Position numbers and translations under genes: made by a program. A model generated the notes under the pieces. That model was given only the letters and a program-made list of their open reading frames with translations, made no database searches and was not told the origin of the DNA. This document shows, one piece after another, positions 1 to 7,041 of a DNA stretch of 23,037 bases; positions within the stretch are counted from its first letter, which is position 1; every line of letters starts with the position of its first letter. Source of the stretch: Magnetovibrio sp. (GTDB lineage: Bacteria > Pseudomonadota > Alphaproteobacteria > Rhodospirillales > Magnetovibrionaceae); assembly GCA_016763255.1 (NCBI GenBank), contig JAESUA010000013.1:1-23037 (forward strand). Reading direction: 5' to 3'.

Positions 1-1224
1 CAAATACAAAAGACCCGCCAGTACCAAAATCAGCATCGGTTCATCAAATGCGGCGTTCGGGTGCCGTTTTTGGTGGCGTTGCCACGCCCATACGGCCAGC
101 CACACGGTGGGGCCGATGATATGCACTGCTCCGATTATGGTGTTCCAATCAGCCGCCCAAAGGGGCTGAAGTTCCTGGATTTTTCCCAACCACAAATCAG
201 CAAGGCGTGGGTCCATCGCGGCCCCGAAGGGGCCCTTGAAAAAGGCAGGGTAAAGGATTGCCATCACCAGCGCCGCACCAGCGGCCGCCGCAGCGCCGAC
301 TCCCAGGCGTTCGCGCCAGCTGGCTTGGCTCTGATCGCTCCGTCGCCACATGATTTCTATGCCCAAGGCGATCAACGCCAAAAGCACCACGTGAATGGTC
401 GACAAACGGTCAAATTCTTCGGAGTTCAACCACTGCGACGGCGGCTGTTCGATGCCCAGCATCACCGCCAGTGTCAATGCACCGGCAATGGTGAAACGGC
501 GCAGCCCGGCCAGCCAGCGTTGATCGCCGGTGATCAACCAGGGCAGTGCCAGCGCTGCCAAGGCAAACAATTCGGTGGTCAGCGATTCGATGCTGACCCA
601 AATGCCAAACGCCGTCGCCACTCCGGCCCATATAGGGGCTTTTTTTTGTTTGACCGGGTCATGGGCGAATTGCAGAATCAAAGCCAGCGTCAGGGTGAAC
701 GACAGCAAAATCAGGGCGTGATGATCAGGGCGGGCGGCGAGAAAATAAAATCGTGTGATGGGCTGAAAGGCGAACAACACCAGCAAAATCACTTGGCCGC
801 GCACGTCCAGCAGGTTGCGCGTGCCCCGGACCAAGGCCCACATGGCCATGATCGAAACCACCGGGCTGACGATCACACCAGAAATAAAAAGCGCCTTGTC
901 AAAACCGATGAACGGCCAAAATGGTGCCGCCAAAATGATCAGCAAGACATCCAGCGGTCGGGTCCAGTGCAAGACCTCGCCATGGGGCCAGTTGGAACGT
1001 GGCGATATGCTTTCATACCAGTTTCCGCCTTGCCACCAATCTTGCACCCGCACCATACGCATGTAGGTGTCAGAACCGACGAACCATTCTCCCAGCCACG
1101 GCTGTGCATCATTGCCCACGTATACCGGAATGACGATGATCGCCAGTGCGACCAGGCCCGCGAGGCTCAATATAACGCGTCTCACGGTCGGCGAAGATGT
1201 TTGCAGTGGGATTTGATTCGTCAT
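1..1224 (-). CDS. Multi-pass membrane protein, GT-C / STT3-like glycosyltransferase (partial, C-terminus outside window)
   Basis: Reading the minus strand from the ATG at 1224 gives 408 open codons to the window edge, so the C-terminus is missing. Residues about 15-36 form a first membrane segment. A periplasmic-type loop follows with an acidic motif, GSDTYMRMVRVQDWW (D52), then HWTRPLD at 86-92, RPDHH at 165-169 and several strongly hydrophobic helices. A first-loop Asp followed by Tyr and Arg plus many membrane helices is the general plan of the GT-C fold (oligosaccharyltransferase STT3 / Dol-P-Man transferase clan), which moves sugars from lipid carriers at the outer face of the inner membrane. 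The family call is by motif and topology only; donor and acceptor cannot be told. No strong Shine-Dalgarno is seen before this ATG, so the start is moderately sure. It is divergent from the MarR gene. Confidence 0.7.
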   Translation of the reverse strand, partial: MTNQIPLQTSSPTVRRVILSLAGLVALAIIVIPVYVGNDAQPWLGEWFVGSDTYMRMVRVQDWWQGGNWYESISPRSNWPHGEVLHWTRPLDVLLIILAAPFWPFIGFDKALFISGVIVSPVVSIMAMWALVRGTRNLLDVRGQVILLVLFAFQPITRFYFLAARPDHHALILLSFTLTLALILQFAHDPVKQKKAPIWAGVATAFGIWVSIESLTTELFALAALALPWLITGDQRWLAGLRRFTIAGALTLAVMLGIEQPPSQWLNSEEFDRLSTIHVVLLALIALGIEIMWRRSDQSQASWRERLGVGAAAAAGAALVMAILYPAFFKGPFGAAMDPRLADLWLGKIQELQPLWAADWNTIIGAVHIIGPTVWLAVWAWQRHQKRHPNAAFDEPMLILVLAGLLYL

Positions 1225-1366
1225 GTCCGGAGCATGGCTCAAAATGTACGGATCTTGAAGCTGTATTCAGATATAAACCGGAAATGCTCAAACAAAACCT
1301 GCAATAAGTCTAATTTTTTTACTGCGCCATAATGGGCCGCAATTTCCAACCAAAGGGGCACCGACT

Positions 1367-1822
1367 GTGAAGAAAGACTATTTGGAACTGACCCGCTTGA
1401 TCGAACGCCTGCACCGTCGTTTCCTTGATGTGTTGCGTGCTGAGCTCGGTCGCATGGGGGTGAAGGAATTGAATGCCGTTCAGGCCTTGCTGTTGTCAAA
1501 TATCGGTCAGGAAGATATCGCCATTCGTGACCTGGTGGAACGGGGCTATTATCAAGGATCCAACGTCTCCTATAACATCAAAAAACTGACTGATATGGGC
1601 TATTTGGAGCAAGAGCGCTCTCAGCACGACCGGCGCTCCGTCACCGTGCGTTTGACTCCAAAAGCCTTGGATGTTGTTGAGCGTGTGCAACAACTTGAAG
1701 CTGCTAACGCTGACGCAGTGGTGGCTTCGGGACTGAATACAAATGATTTGACGCAAGCGGCACAAACTCTCACCACAATCGAGAAAACATGGGCCGATTA
1801 TATCCGTTACGGTGGCGCGTAA
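1367..1822 (+). CDS. MarR-family winged-helix regulator, LdtR-like
   Basis: A 151-residue protein starting at GTG 1367, with AAGGGG about ten bases upstream. A helical N-terminus (LTRLIERLHRRFLDVLRAEL) leads to a winged helix at about 46-105: IRDLVERGYYQGSNVSYNIK is the recognition-helix region and QERSQHDRRSVTVRLT the wing. The DRR in the wing is typical of MarR proteins. The whole protein resembles the short alphaproteobacterial MarR group that includes LdtR, known from Liberibacter and rhizobia as a regulator of cell-wall transpeptidases and stress tolerance. That identity is from memory of the family. MarR proteins bind palindromic operators as dimers, so the inverted repeats downstream (1917-1933, 2042-2057) are possible targets, but this is inference. 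The neighbouring genes do not reveal the regulon. Confidence 0.85.
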   Translation: MKKDYLELTRLIERLHRRFLDVLRAELGRMGVKELNAVQALLLSNIGQEDIAIRDLVERGYYQGSNVSYNIKKLTDMGYLEQERSQHDRRSVTVRLTPKALDVVERVQQLEAANADAVVASGLNTNDLTQAAQTLTTIEKTWADYIRYGGA

Positions 1823-2041
1823 AAGTCACTATATTAGGCTTAAATAGTGCATAAACATCACATTAAGTGCCTCTAAAACCATCGACAAATATAAGACCTC
1901 TGCATCTAACATCTTGACGCTAGGCAATAGCGTAACAACATTTCACTATGAATTAAAATGTTGAAATCCGTCCGGTGCCATATTGGTGAAGGAGGGGAAT
2001 ACAGAGGTGTTGAACAGAGAGTACCTTAATTGAACTGTAAT

Positions 2042-2079
2042 TTTGTCCTTGGACAAAGGGGCGAAAACCTTGATATTAT
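2042..2079 (+). promoter_or_regulatory. Candidate promoter with palindromic operator upstream of receiver gene
   Basis: A perfect 7-bp inverted repeat with a 2-base centre, TTTGTCC-TT-GGACAAA, lies at 2042-2057. It overlaps a possible -35 (TTGGAC, 2049-2054); TATTAT at 2074-2079 could be the -10, with a long 19-base spacer. An operator lying over a -35 is a common regulatory layout. The palindrome is certain; its use as promoter or operator is inference. Confidence 0.35.
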
Positions 2080-2106
2080 TATTAAATCCGAAGCGGTGGT
2101 GACAAT

Positions 2107-2160
2107 ATGAAGCGATTACATTCAAGTGCTTTATCTATTGCCGGTGGGTGGAGGTCATAA
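2107..2160 (+). CDS. Possible 17-codon leader peptide
   Basis: ATG at 2107 opens a 17-residue frame, MKRLHSSALSIAGGWRS, whose TAA ends at 2160, directly abutting the ATG of the receiver gene at 2161. GGTGGTG lies a few bases upstream. The stretch GGGTGGAGG inside it is the ribosome-binding site of the downstream gene, so translating this frame would run ribosomes through that site. It may simply be chance; no family is recognised. Confidence 0.25.
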   Translation: MKRLHSSALSIAGGWRS

Positions 2161-2556
2161 ATGAGCGACGCAGAACTCAGCAAAATTCTCTATGTCGAGG
2201 ATGATCCCGATATTCAAATTGTGGCCAAAATGGCGCTTGAAGCCGTTGGTGGTTATGTCTTGCATGTGTGCAGTTCCGGACAAGAGGCCATTACTCACGG
2301 TGCAGATTTTGCCCCAGATCTTATTTTGCTTGATGTGATGATGCCGGATATGGATGGGCCGACGACTCTTAAAAACCTCCGCATGATCCCCAGTTTGATA
2401 TCCACCCCGGCGGTATTTATGACCGCCAAGGTGATGCCGTCCGATGTCGAACGTTATAAGGAACTTGGGGCCGTTGATGTCATCGCAAAACCGTTCGATC
2501 CGATGACACTTGCCACCCGTATCCATGAAATTTGGAGCCAACACCATGGCGGGTGA
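2161..2556 (+). CDS. Single-domain response regulator (CheY-like receiver)
   Basis: A 131-residue stand-alone receiver domain. All canonical positions are present: acidic pocket E13-D14-D15, phospho-acceptor D58 in LLDVMMPDMDG, switch T88 in MTAK, and K110-P111. There is no output domain, so it probably acts by protein contact or as a phosphate shuttle. GGTGGAGG just upstream is a strong ribosome-binding site. Its last codons overlap the start of the next gene by 11 bases (2546-2556), so the two are translationally coupled. Because the downstream protein has an Hpt domain, a phosphorelay between the two is a natural guess. The partner kinase is not in this window. Confidence 0.93.
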   Translation: MSDAELSKILYVEDDPDIQIVAKMALEAVGGYVLHVCSSGQEAITHGADFAPDLILLDVMMPDMDGPTTLKNLRMIPSLISTPAVFMTAKVMPSDVERYKELGAVDVIAKPFDPMTLATRIHEIWSQHHGG

Positions 2557-4216
2557 AACCCTCACCATGGAACAAAAGCTCGCGCAATTGCGGGCTCAAT
2601 ATGCGATCAAGATTCATGAACGTCTCGATAACCTCGCGGGCGTTCTCGGCGATCTTGCTGAGTCTGAGGGAAATGTGCGGCGTGACCTTCTCGGCAAAGT
2701 TCGCGATACCACCCATAAATTGGCCGGATCGGGGGCGACCTTTGGTTTTCCGGATGTGACCACTGTTGCGCGCAAAATGGAGCAAATGTGCACTTCCGTT
2801 TTGGACGGTCAGGTGGAAGATGGTGAAAACGTTGACCAAGAACTGAGCAAAAGCTGCAATGATCTATGCACCGCAGCGGAAATTCAGGGTCTGCAAAGTC
2901 AAAAAACATCCAGCGATGTACCGCGCGCTTCGGTGCCGTATCTACATGGTAGTTCGCGTCTGAGTATTCTGATCATCATGGAATATGATGAAAGCACGGC
3001 CACACAGATCCATCTTGAGATGGAGCATTTTGGCTTTGTGGTCCGCATCATTGACCATCCTTCAAAGTTGATGGACGACATCAAAAACAACGGTCCTGTA
3101 AACGCGATCATTACCGGTCTTTTGTTTGATGGTGACGATGACATTGCGCTCAGCACCTTGGCCAAGTTTCGCGAGATCGAAGAAAACAAAGATACGCTTA
3201 TTGTGGTGCATACGGTGCTCGACACCATGGTCTCACGGTTGGGCGCGGTGCGCGTGGGGGCAAAAGCCTATCTGGTAAAGCCGATTGATATGGCTGATTT
3301 GGTTGATGTATTGGACCGCATCACGTTGCGGCATGAAGAAGACCCATTCCGGGTTTTGGTCATCGATGATGACGAAAGTTTGGCCCGTCATACCGAGGTC
3401 GTATTACAAAGTGCGGGGATGAATACAGAGGTGGTCATCAATCCGATGGACCTGTTTACAACCTTGGATGATTTTTCGCCTGAATTGATCTTGCTGGATC
3501 TTTATATGCCGGGGTGTGATGGTCAAGAAATCGCCGCAATCATCCGCCAACGCCAGGAATATGCCGGTATACCCATCGTATTCTTGTCGGGGGAGTCTGA
3601 TAAGGATAAGCAGTTGTTGGCGATGGAATTGGGCGGGGATGATTTTCTCACCAAACCGATCCGCGCCTCCCATCTGATTTCATCGGTGCGCATTCGTGCC
3701 TCTCGTTTTCGCGAATTGCGATCTTTTATGGTGCGCGACTCAATGACGGGGTTGTTCAACCACACCACCACCAAGCAAATGCTTGATAATGAGATCGCAC
3801 GTGTTTTGCGCTCTCAAAGCAAAATGGCGTTGGCGACTTTGGACATCGACCACTTTAAAAACGTAAATGATTCCTATGGTCATGCCGTGGGTGACCGGGT
3901 CATCAAGGCCTTGGCGCGCCTGTTGCGGCAACGCCTGCGCAGCGCTGATGTCATTGGCCGAATGGGTGGAGAAGAGTTTGCCGCCATCTTGCCTGATACA
4001 GGGCTCGCCGAGGCTGAAACTGTTTTCAATCAAATCCGTCAGGCTTTTTCGGAAATTGTTTTCCATACCGATGGCAACGCGTTCAATGTCACGTTGAGCT
4101 GTGGCGTGGCCTCATTTTCGGATTACAACACGGCCACAGACCTGTCGGATGCCGCCGATAAAGCGCTCTACAAGGCCAAGAGCTGCGGTAGAAATCAAGT
4201 GGTTAGCCAAAATTAA
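2546..4216 (+). CDS. Hpt / pseudo-receiver / receiver / GGDEF diguanylate cyclase
   Basis: Start ATG 2546 is preferred over the TTG at 2510 because TTTGGAG sits 8 bases upstream; this gives 556 residues. Domains in order: an Hpt-like helical domain (about 10-110) with H57 in THKLAGSGATFG, the usual phosphotransfer context; receiver 1 (about 138-262), in which the phospho-acceptor position is glycine (ITGLLF, about G191) although VKPID is kept, so it is a pseudo-receiver; receiver 2 (about 268-385) with DDDE, D318 and K370, all canonical; and GGDEF (about 396-556) with GGEEF at 474-478 and an RSAD inhibitory I-site at 465-468. The predicted product is cyclic di-GMP, with feedback inhibition through the I-site. 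It is cytoplasmic, with no membrane segment. The two-receiver-plus-GGDEF core resembles Caulobacter PleD; the added N-terminal Hpt is unusual. Confidence 0.93.
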   Translation: MAGETLTMEQKLAQLRAQYAIKIHERLDNLAGVLGDLAESEGNVRRDLLGKVRDTTHKLAGSGATFGFPDVTTVARKMEQMCTSVLDGQVEDGENVDQELSKSCNDLCTAAEIQGLQSQKTSSDVPRASVPYLHGSSRLSILIIMEYDESTATQIHLEMEHFGFVVRIIDHPSKLMDDIKNNGPVNAIITGLLFDGDDDIALSTLAKFREIEENKDTLIVVHTVLDTMVSRLGAVRVGAKAYLVKPIDMADLVDVLDRITLRHEEDPFRVLVIDDDESLARHTEVVLQSAGMNTEVVINPMDLFTTLDDFSPELILLDLYMPGCDGQEIAAIIRQRQEYAGIPIVFLSGESDKDKQLLAMELGGDDFLTKPIRASHLISSVRIRASRFRELRSFMVRDSMTGLFNHTTTKQMLDNEIARVLRSQSKMALATLDIDHFKNVNDSYGHAVGDRVIKALARLLRQRLRSADVIGRMGGEEFAAILPDTGLAEAETVFNQIRQAFSEIVFHTDGNAFNVTLSCGVASFSDYNTATDLSDAADKALYKAKSCGRNQVVSQN

Positions 4217-4270
4217 ACTACGCATATTCCCGCCTTATATCTTTCATTCTCATTTTGCCTCGATCATATA

Positions 4271-4317
4271 TTGACAAGGTGATCTTTCTGCATATCATGC
4301 AAATGATAATCATTCGC
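4271..4317 (+). promoter_or_regulatory. Sigma-70-type promoter overlapped by a Fur box
   Basis: TTGACA (4271-4276, perfect -35) and TATCAT (4293-4298, five of six -10 bases) are separated by 16 bases. Directly after the -10, at 4299-4317, is GCAAATGATAATCATTCGC, which matches 15 of 19 positions of the classical Fur consensus and has the perfect core AATGAT-A-ATCATT. The box covers the expected transcription start (near 4305), the usual place for repression by Fur with ferrous iron. The next start codon is at 4337. This strongly suggests that the downstream DUF2325 gene is induced by iron limitation. Confidence 0.82.
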
Positions 4318-4336
4318 AGATAGGTGGTGTGCAGAC

Positions 4337-5647
4337 ATGTGTTCAAAATGTGAGAAAAAAGGTGCTGAAGCAAAATATAAGGGGAGGTTCGCCTTGTCGC
4401 GTACAAAGCCCAAGCGTTTATGGGATATGAACCCGTCGTGGATGTGTTCGGTGATCGGCACCTGTTTAACGCTGGCGCAATTGCAAAGGCTCAAACGCCG
4501 CAACAAGATCGACTTTGCTCAAGGCCCGGTCACGGACTACGAACTCCATGCCTTTTTTGTGCAGTCTGCATCTAATAATGAAAAAATTGGACGTGCACTG
4601 CAGGCCCTTATCGAGCGTAAATATCACCTGATTTGGAAACAATTCGCCCGTGCAGCGTCGGTTCAAGAGCTGGAAGAAAAATGGCTCTCGGCTTTGTCTG
4701 AAGGCGATGTGGCAGGGGCCTATTGGGCGTTGTTGGCCCACCCTATGGTCACTCCCCAATTGGAAGATCAGGCCTTTGGCGAGGTCCACATGCTATCGCA
4801 TATGGTCGGTTCAACCAATCGGGCCGATCTGAAGACGCTGCGTAAAAATGAGGTTGAAACTGATCACATGCGTGAAGATTTAGATCAGTCTCGCTGTGAT
4901 GTGTGGTCGCGTGATCGCATCATTGCGAGATTGCGCACCGAACTCGAAGACGAACGTCGGGCGCACCGAAATGCCCTGTATGTCCTGCCGGTGGCTGGTT
5001 TCGGCGACCATGATGTTCAATCCAATAACCTGGAAGTCGCCGTTGAAGGGTTTCGTCAGGCTTTGGGGGAAGCCGATAAGTCCAACAGCCAATTGCAAGA
5101 TGCCCTGGCGCGCAAAGCCAAGCGCATTGAGTTCCTTGAAAGTGAACGCGCGCGACTTAAAATTGATCTGATTTCCGTCGAAACCGAATCCCGTCTGCTT
5201 GAAAGTGCGATGCCATCCTTTGTCGGGCAAGCGTGCTCGAACGATGGGGGGACGTGTCCCGGTGAAGATGCTTGTCCCTATGACTTGTGTCGCAAACGCG
5301 TGTTGTATGTCGGGGGACGGGCCACCTTGGTGAGCCGCTACCGCGATGTTGTGGAAGGCTGGAATGGTGAATTTTTGCACCATGATGGTGGTCTTGAGCA
5401 GAGTTTCGAGAGGCTGGGCGGCATGTTGGATCGGGCCGATGTGGTGGTCTTTCCCGCCGATTGTGTCTCCCACGCGGCCGTGGAGCGCATTAAGACTCAG
5501 TGTGGCCAATCTGGTACGCGAATGATGGCCGTGCGCAGTTCTGGGTTGGGTTCGTTTATGCGCGGGTTACATGACTGTGCGGTCAAATCCGCCAATTGCG
5601 TGGCGGGCGGTGCGATTTATGACAGTACACCAAATTCCCTGAATTGA
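4337..5647 (+). CDS. DUF2325 protein, predicted Fur-regulated
   Basis: 436 residues from ATG 4337 (AGGTGG 9 bases upstream). An in-frame TTG at 4394 behind AGGGGAGG is a real alternative and would remove the N-terminal CSKC. The parts are: CxxC at 2-5; C37 and C43; a helical region with EVHMLSHMVGSTNRADL (H151, H155); a charged coiled coil at about 165-290; a cysteine cluster C300-x6-C307-x5-C313-x4-C318; and a DUF2325 domain at about 322-388 beginning RVLYVGGRATLVSRYRDVVE. DUF2325 is a small Rossmann-like domain of unknown biochemical role. The cysteines and histidines could hold Zn or an Fe-S cluster, which fits the Fur-box promoter immediately upstream, but no function is established. The gene stands alone and converges with the HAD gene. 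Confidence 0.85.
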   Translation: MCSKCEKKGAEAKYKGRFALSRTKPKRLWDMNPSWMCSVIGTCLTLAQLQRLKRRNKIDFAQGPVTDYELHAFFVQSASNNEKIGRALQALIERKYHLIWKQFARAASVQELEEKWLSALSEGDVAGAYWALLAHPMVTPQLEDQAFGEVHMLSHMVGSTNRADLKTLRKNEVETDHMREDLDQSRCDVWSRDRIIARLRTELEDERRAHRNALYVLPVAGFGDHDVQSNNLEVAVEGFRQALGEADKSNSQLQDALARKAKRIEFLESERARLKIDLISVETESRLLESAMPSFVGQACSNDGGTCPGEDACPYDLCRKRVLYVGGRATLVSRYRDVVEGWNGEFLHHDGGLEQSFERLGGMLDRADVVVFPADCVSHAAVERIKTQCGQSGTRMMAVRSSGLGSFMRGLHDCAVKSANCVAGGAIYDSTPNSLN

Positions 5648-5660
5648 ACGCGGCCATGAC

Positions 5661-5674
5661 AGCGTTTATACGCT
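5661..5674. terminator. Short hairpin between convergent genes
   Basis: AGCGT-TTAT-ACGCT forms a 5-bp stem in the 28-base gap between the convergent DUF2325 and HAD genes. There is no clear T tract on either side, so it is at best a weak bidirectional terminator. Confidence 0.25.
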
Positions 5675-5675
5675 C

Positions 5676-6353
5676 TTAGGCTAAGATCGGAATCAAAGCT
5701 CGGGCGCTGTCCAGATTGTCGGCGGGCAGCACTTGGAAGTTTTCATCATTTACGGCGAGTGCGGCTGCGCGCTCGCCGTTTTTTATGCCGTGGCCGGTTA
5801 CGACGTGAACGCCACCAACCAGACCGGCATTTTTACCCGCGAGTACGTCCAAGGACCGGTCGCCGACGATCCAAGATTTTGACAAATCAACGCCCATAAA
5901 TTCGTTGGCTAAGCGCAACATTCCAGGATTGGGCTTGCGGGCCGGGTGAGCGTCGTGGGCATAGATGCCTTTGGCCTTGGGGTGGAACGGGCAGGCAAAG
6001 ACGCCGTCCACGTGGGCCCCACCTTTTGCTAAGTCGTCAAGGATGCGTGCCTGAACGGCGATAAAATCGTCCCAGCCGAAATATCCGTAACCGACCCCGG
6101 CTTGGTTGGTGACCAAGATCACCGGGATGTTGCGATCATTTGCAGCCTTAACCGTGGCCGCGGCGTTGGGCGTCAGGCAGACATCTTCGGCTTTGTGCAG
6201 ATAATGGGCTTCTTCGACCACCACCCCGTCGCGGTCCAAAAACAGCGCCGGACGTTTGTTCGTGGTGGCGTGCGGGCTGAGGGTTTGTGTCCACACCCCA
6301 TTACTGAAGCCAGCACCATCAGGCAGCGTTGTCGCCAAGAGATAGCCGCTCAT
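5676..6353 (-). CDS. HAD-IIIA phosphatase, GmhB / histidinol-phosphatase-like
   Basis: 225 residues. The HAD motifs are in order: nucleophile D40 and acid D42 in FLDRDGVVVEEAHY, VTNQAGVGYG (N83), RKPNPGML (K140) and VGDRSLDV (D165, D169). This is the layout of D-glycero-D-manno-heptose-1,7-bisphosphate 7-phosphatase (GmhB), which acts in LPS core heptose synthesis, and of its histidinol-phosphatase relatives. GmhB proteins normally have a zinc loop C-x-H ... C-x-C before the RKP motif; here CPFHP (C121, H124) is kept but the second pair is replaced (HDAHPARKP), so zinc binding is probably weakened or altered. An N-terminal extension of about 30 residues has no assigned role. The ATG overlaps the stop of the upstream SDR gene by four bases, so it is the last gene of the nad operon. 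The substrate is uncertain. Confidence 0.8.
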   Translation of the reverse strand: MSGYLLATTLPDGAGFSNGVWTQTLSPHATTNKRPALFLDRDGVVVEEAHYLHKAEDVCLTPNAAATVKAANDRNIPVILVTNQAGVGYGYFGWDDFIAVQARILDDLAKGGAHVDGVFACPFHPKAKGIYAHDAHPARKPNPGMLRLANEFMGVDLSKSWIVGDRSLDVLAGKNAGLVGGVHVVTGHGIKNGERAAALAVNDENFQVLPADNLDSARALIPILA

Positions 6354-7036
6354 GTCTCTTCGCTTTCGTCCTCAAGAACGTCCTGGGCCGTGATTAACGA
6401 TCCGGTTCTGAAACGTTCCGGTTGGATAGCTAATCGGGTGATGGCCTCAGACAGGGCGTTGGCGTCGATGTGGCGGTTGGTGCATAGGCCCAAAATGCGC
6501 AACCCTTGGGGCAGCTCCTGGCCCAGTCCGGTGATGATGGTTTTTAACACCGCGCCCGATGCACTGGCGCAAATGTCGGAGGCTTCGGTTTTTGCCGGTG
6601 TATCGATCAACAAGACGATCAGGCCACGGCCTTCGTCGGACATGTGACCGACCATTTCGCGCACCATGTTCAGCGGTGCGAATACAGCCGCCTCCCAACT
6701 TTTGCGCCAGGCTTCGTCTTCGATGTCTTCCAGGGTTCCGTGGGGCAGATTACCGGTGCAGTTGATGAAAATCTCGGCATCCGAACAGGCCATGGCGAGG
6801 GCTTCTGCATCGACCCCGGTGGCCGGATTGCCGGTGTGGGCTTCGGCCTCGACGCCATAATCGCTGCGAATGTCACTGGCAGCTTGTTCGATGGGCATAA
6901 ATTTCTGGCCCACCAAATGCAATCCGCACCCGGTTTGTGCCAAGGCGCGTGCGGCCATCAAACCAATGCCGCCCGAGGCCCCGGTGATGAGCGCCATTTC
7001 ACCGGAAAGGGGTCCTTGGGCGAGGGGGCCTGACAT
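6350..7036 (-). CDS. Short-chain dehydrogenase/reductase-like protein lacking the catalytic triad
   Basis: 228 residues with a Rossmann N-terminus: nucleotide loop TGASGGIG at 18-25 and NCTG at 92-95 in place of the usual NNAG. The region that normally carries Ser and Tyr-x-x-x-Lys reads VLLIDTPAKTEASDICASAS: the Ser position is Asp/Thr, the Tyr position is Ile155 and no Lys follows at +4. At 228 residues it is near the short end for the family, and the C-terminus is rich in acidic residues. It probably binds a dinucleotide without ordinary SDR chemistry; its actual role is unknown. It starts five bases after the nadB stop and overlaps the next gene by ATGA, so it is co-transcribed with NAD synthesis genes. 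That makes NAD(P)-related sensing or binding tempting, but this is inference. Confidence 0.8.
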   Translation of the reverse strand: MSGPLAQGPLSGEMALITGASGGIGLMAARALAQTGCGLHLVGQKFMPIEQAASDIRSDYGVEAEAHTGNPATGVDAEALAMACSDAEIFINCTGNLPHGTLEDIEDEAWRKSWEAAVFAPLNMVREMVGHMSDEGRGLIVLLIDTPAKTEASDICASASGAVLKTIITGLGQELPQGLRILGLCTNRHIDANALSEAITRLAIQPERFRTGSLITAQDVLEDESEET

Positions 7037-7041
7037 ATGTC

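Larger units (their letters stand above)
1823..2160. other. AT-rich intergenic region between marR-like gene and signalling operon
   Basis: This is 338 bases without a convincing gene apart from a possible 17-codon leader at its end. It holds two inverted repeats: ACGCTA / TAGCGT around a 5-base loop at 1917-1933, just inside a TTGACG at 1914-1919; and TTTGTCC-TT-GGACAAA at 2042-2057. CACTAT and ATAGTG just after the marR stop could form a weak stem, but no run of T follows, so no terminator is called. Confidence 0.5.

Noticed and set aside
61..1332. A 423-codon open frame on the plus strand
   Set aside because: Its composition (His/Gln/Arg-rich, no domain) is that of an antisense shadow. 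The minus strand at the same place encodes a convincing multi-pass membrane protein.
2510..2545. TTG start for the GGDEF gene
   Set aside because: ATG 2546 has a clear ribosome-binding site (TTTGGAG) eight bases upstream; the TTG does not.
4880..5509. A 209-codon minus-strand frame opposite the DUF2325 gene
   Set aside because: It has no start signal or family features. It mirrors a well-supported gene with its own promoter.
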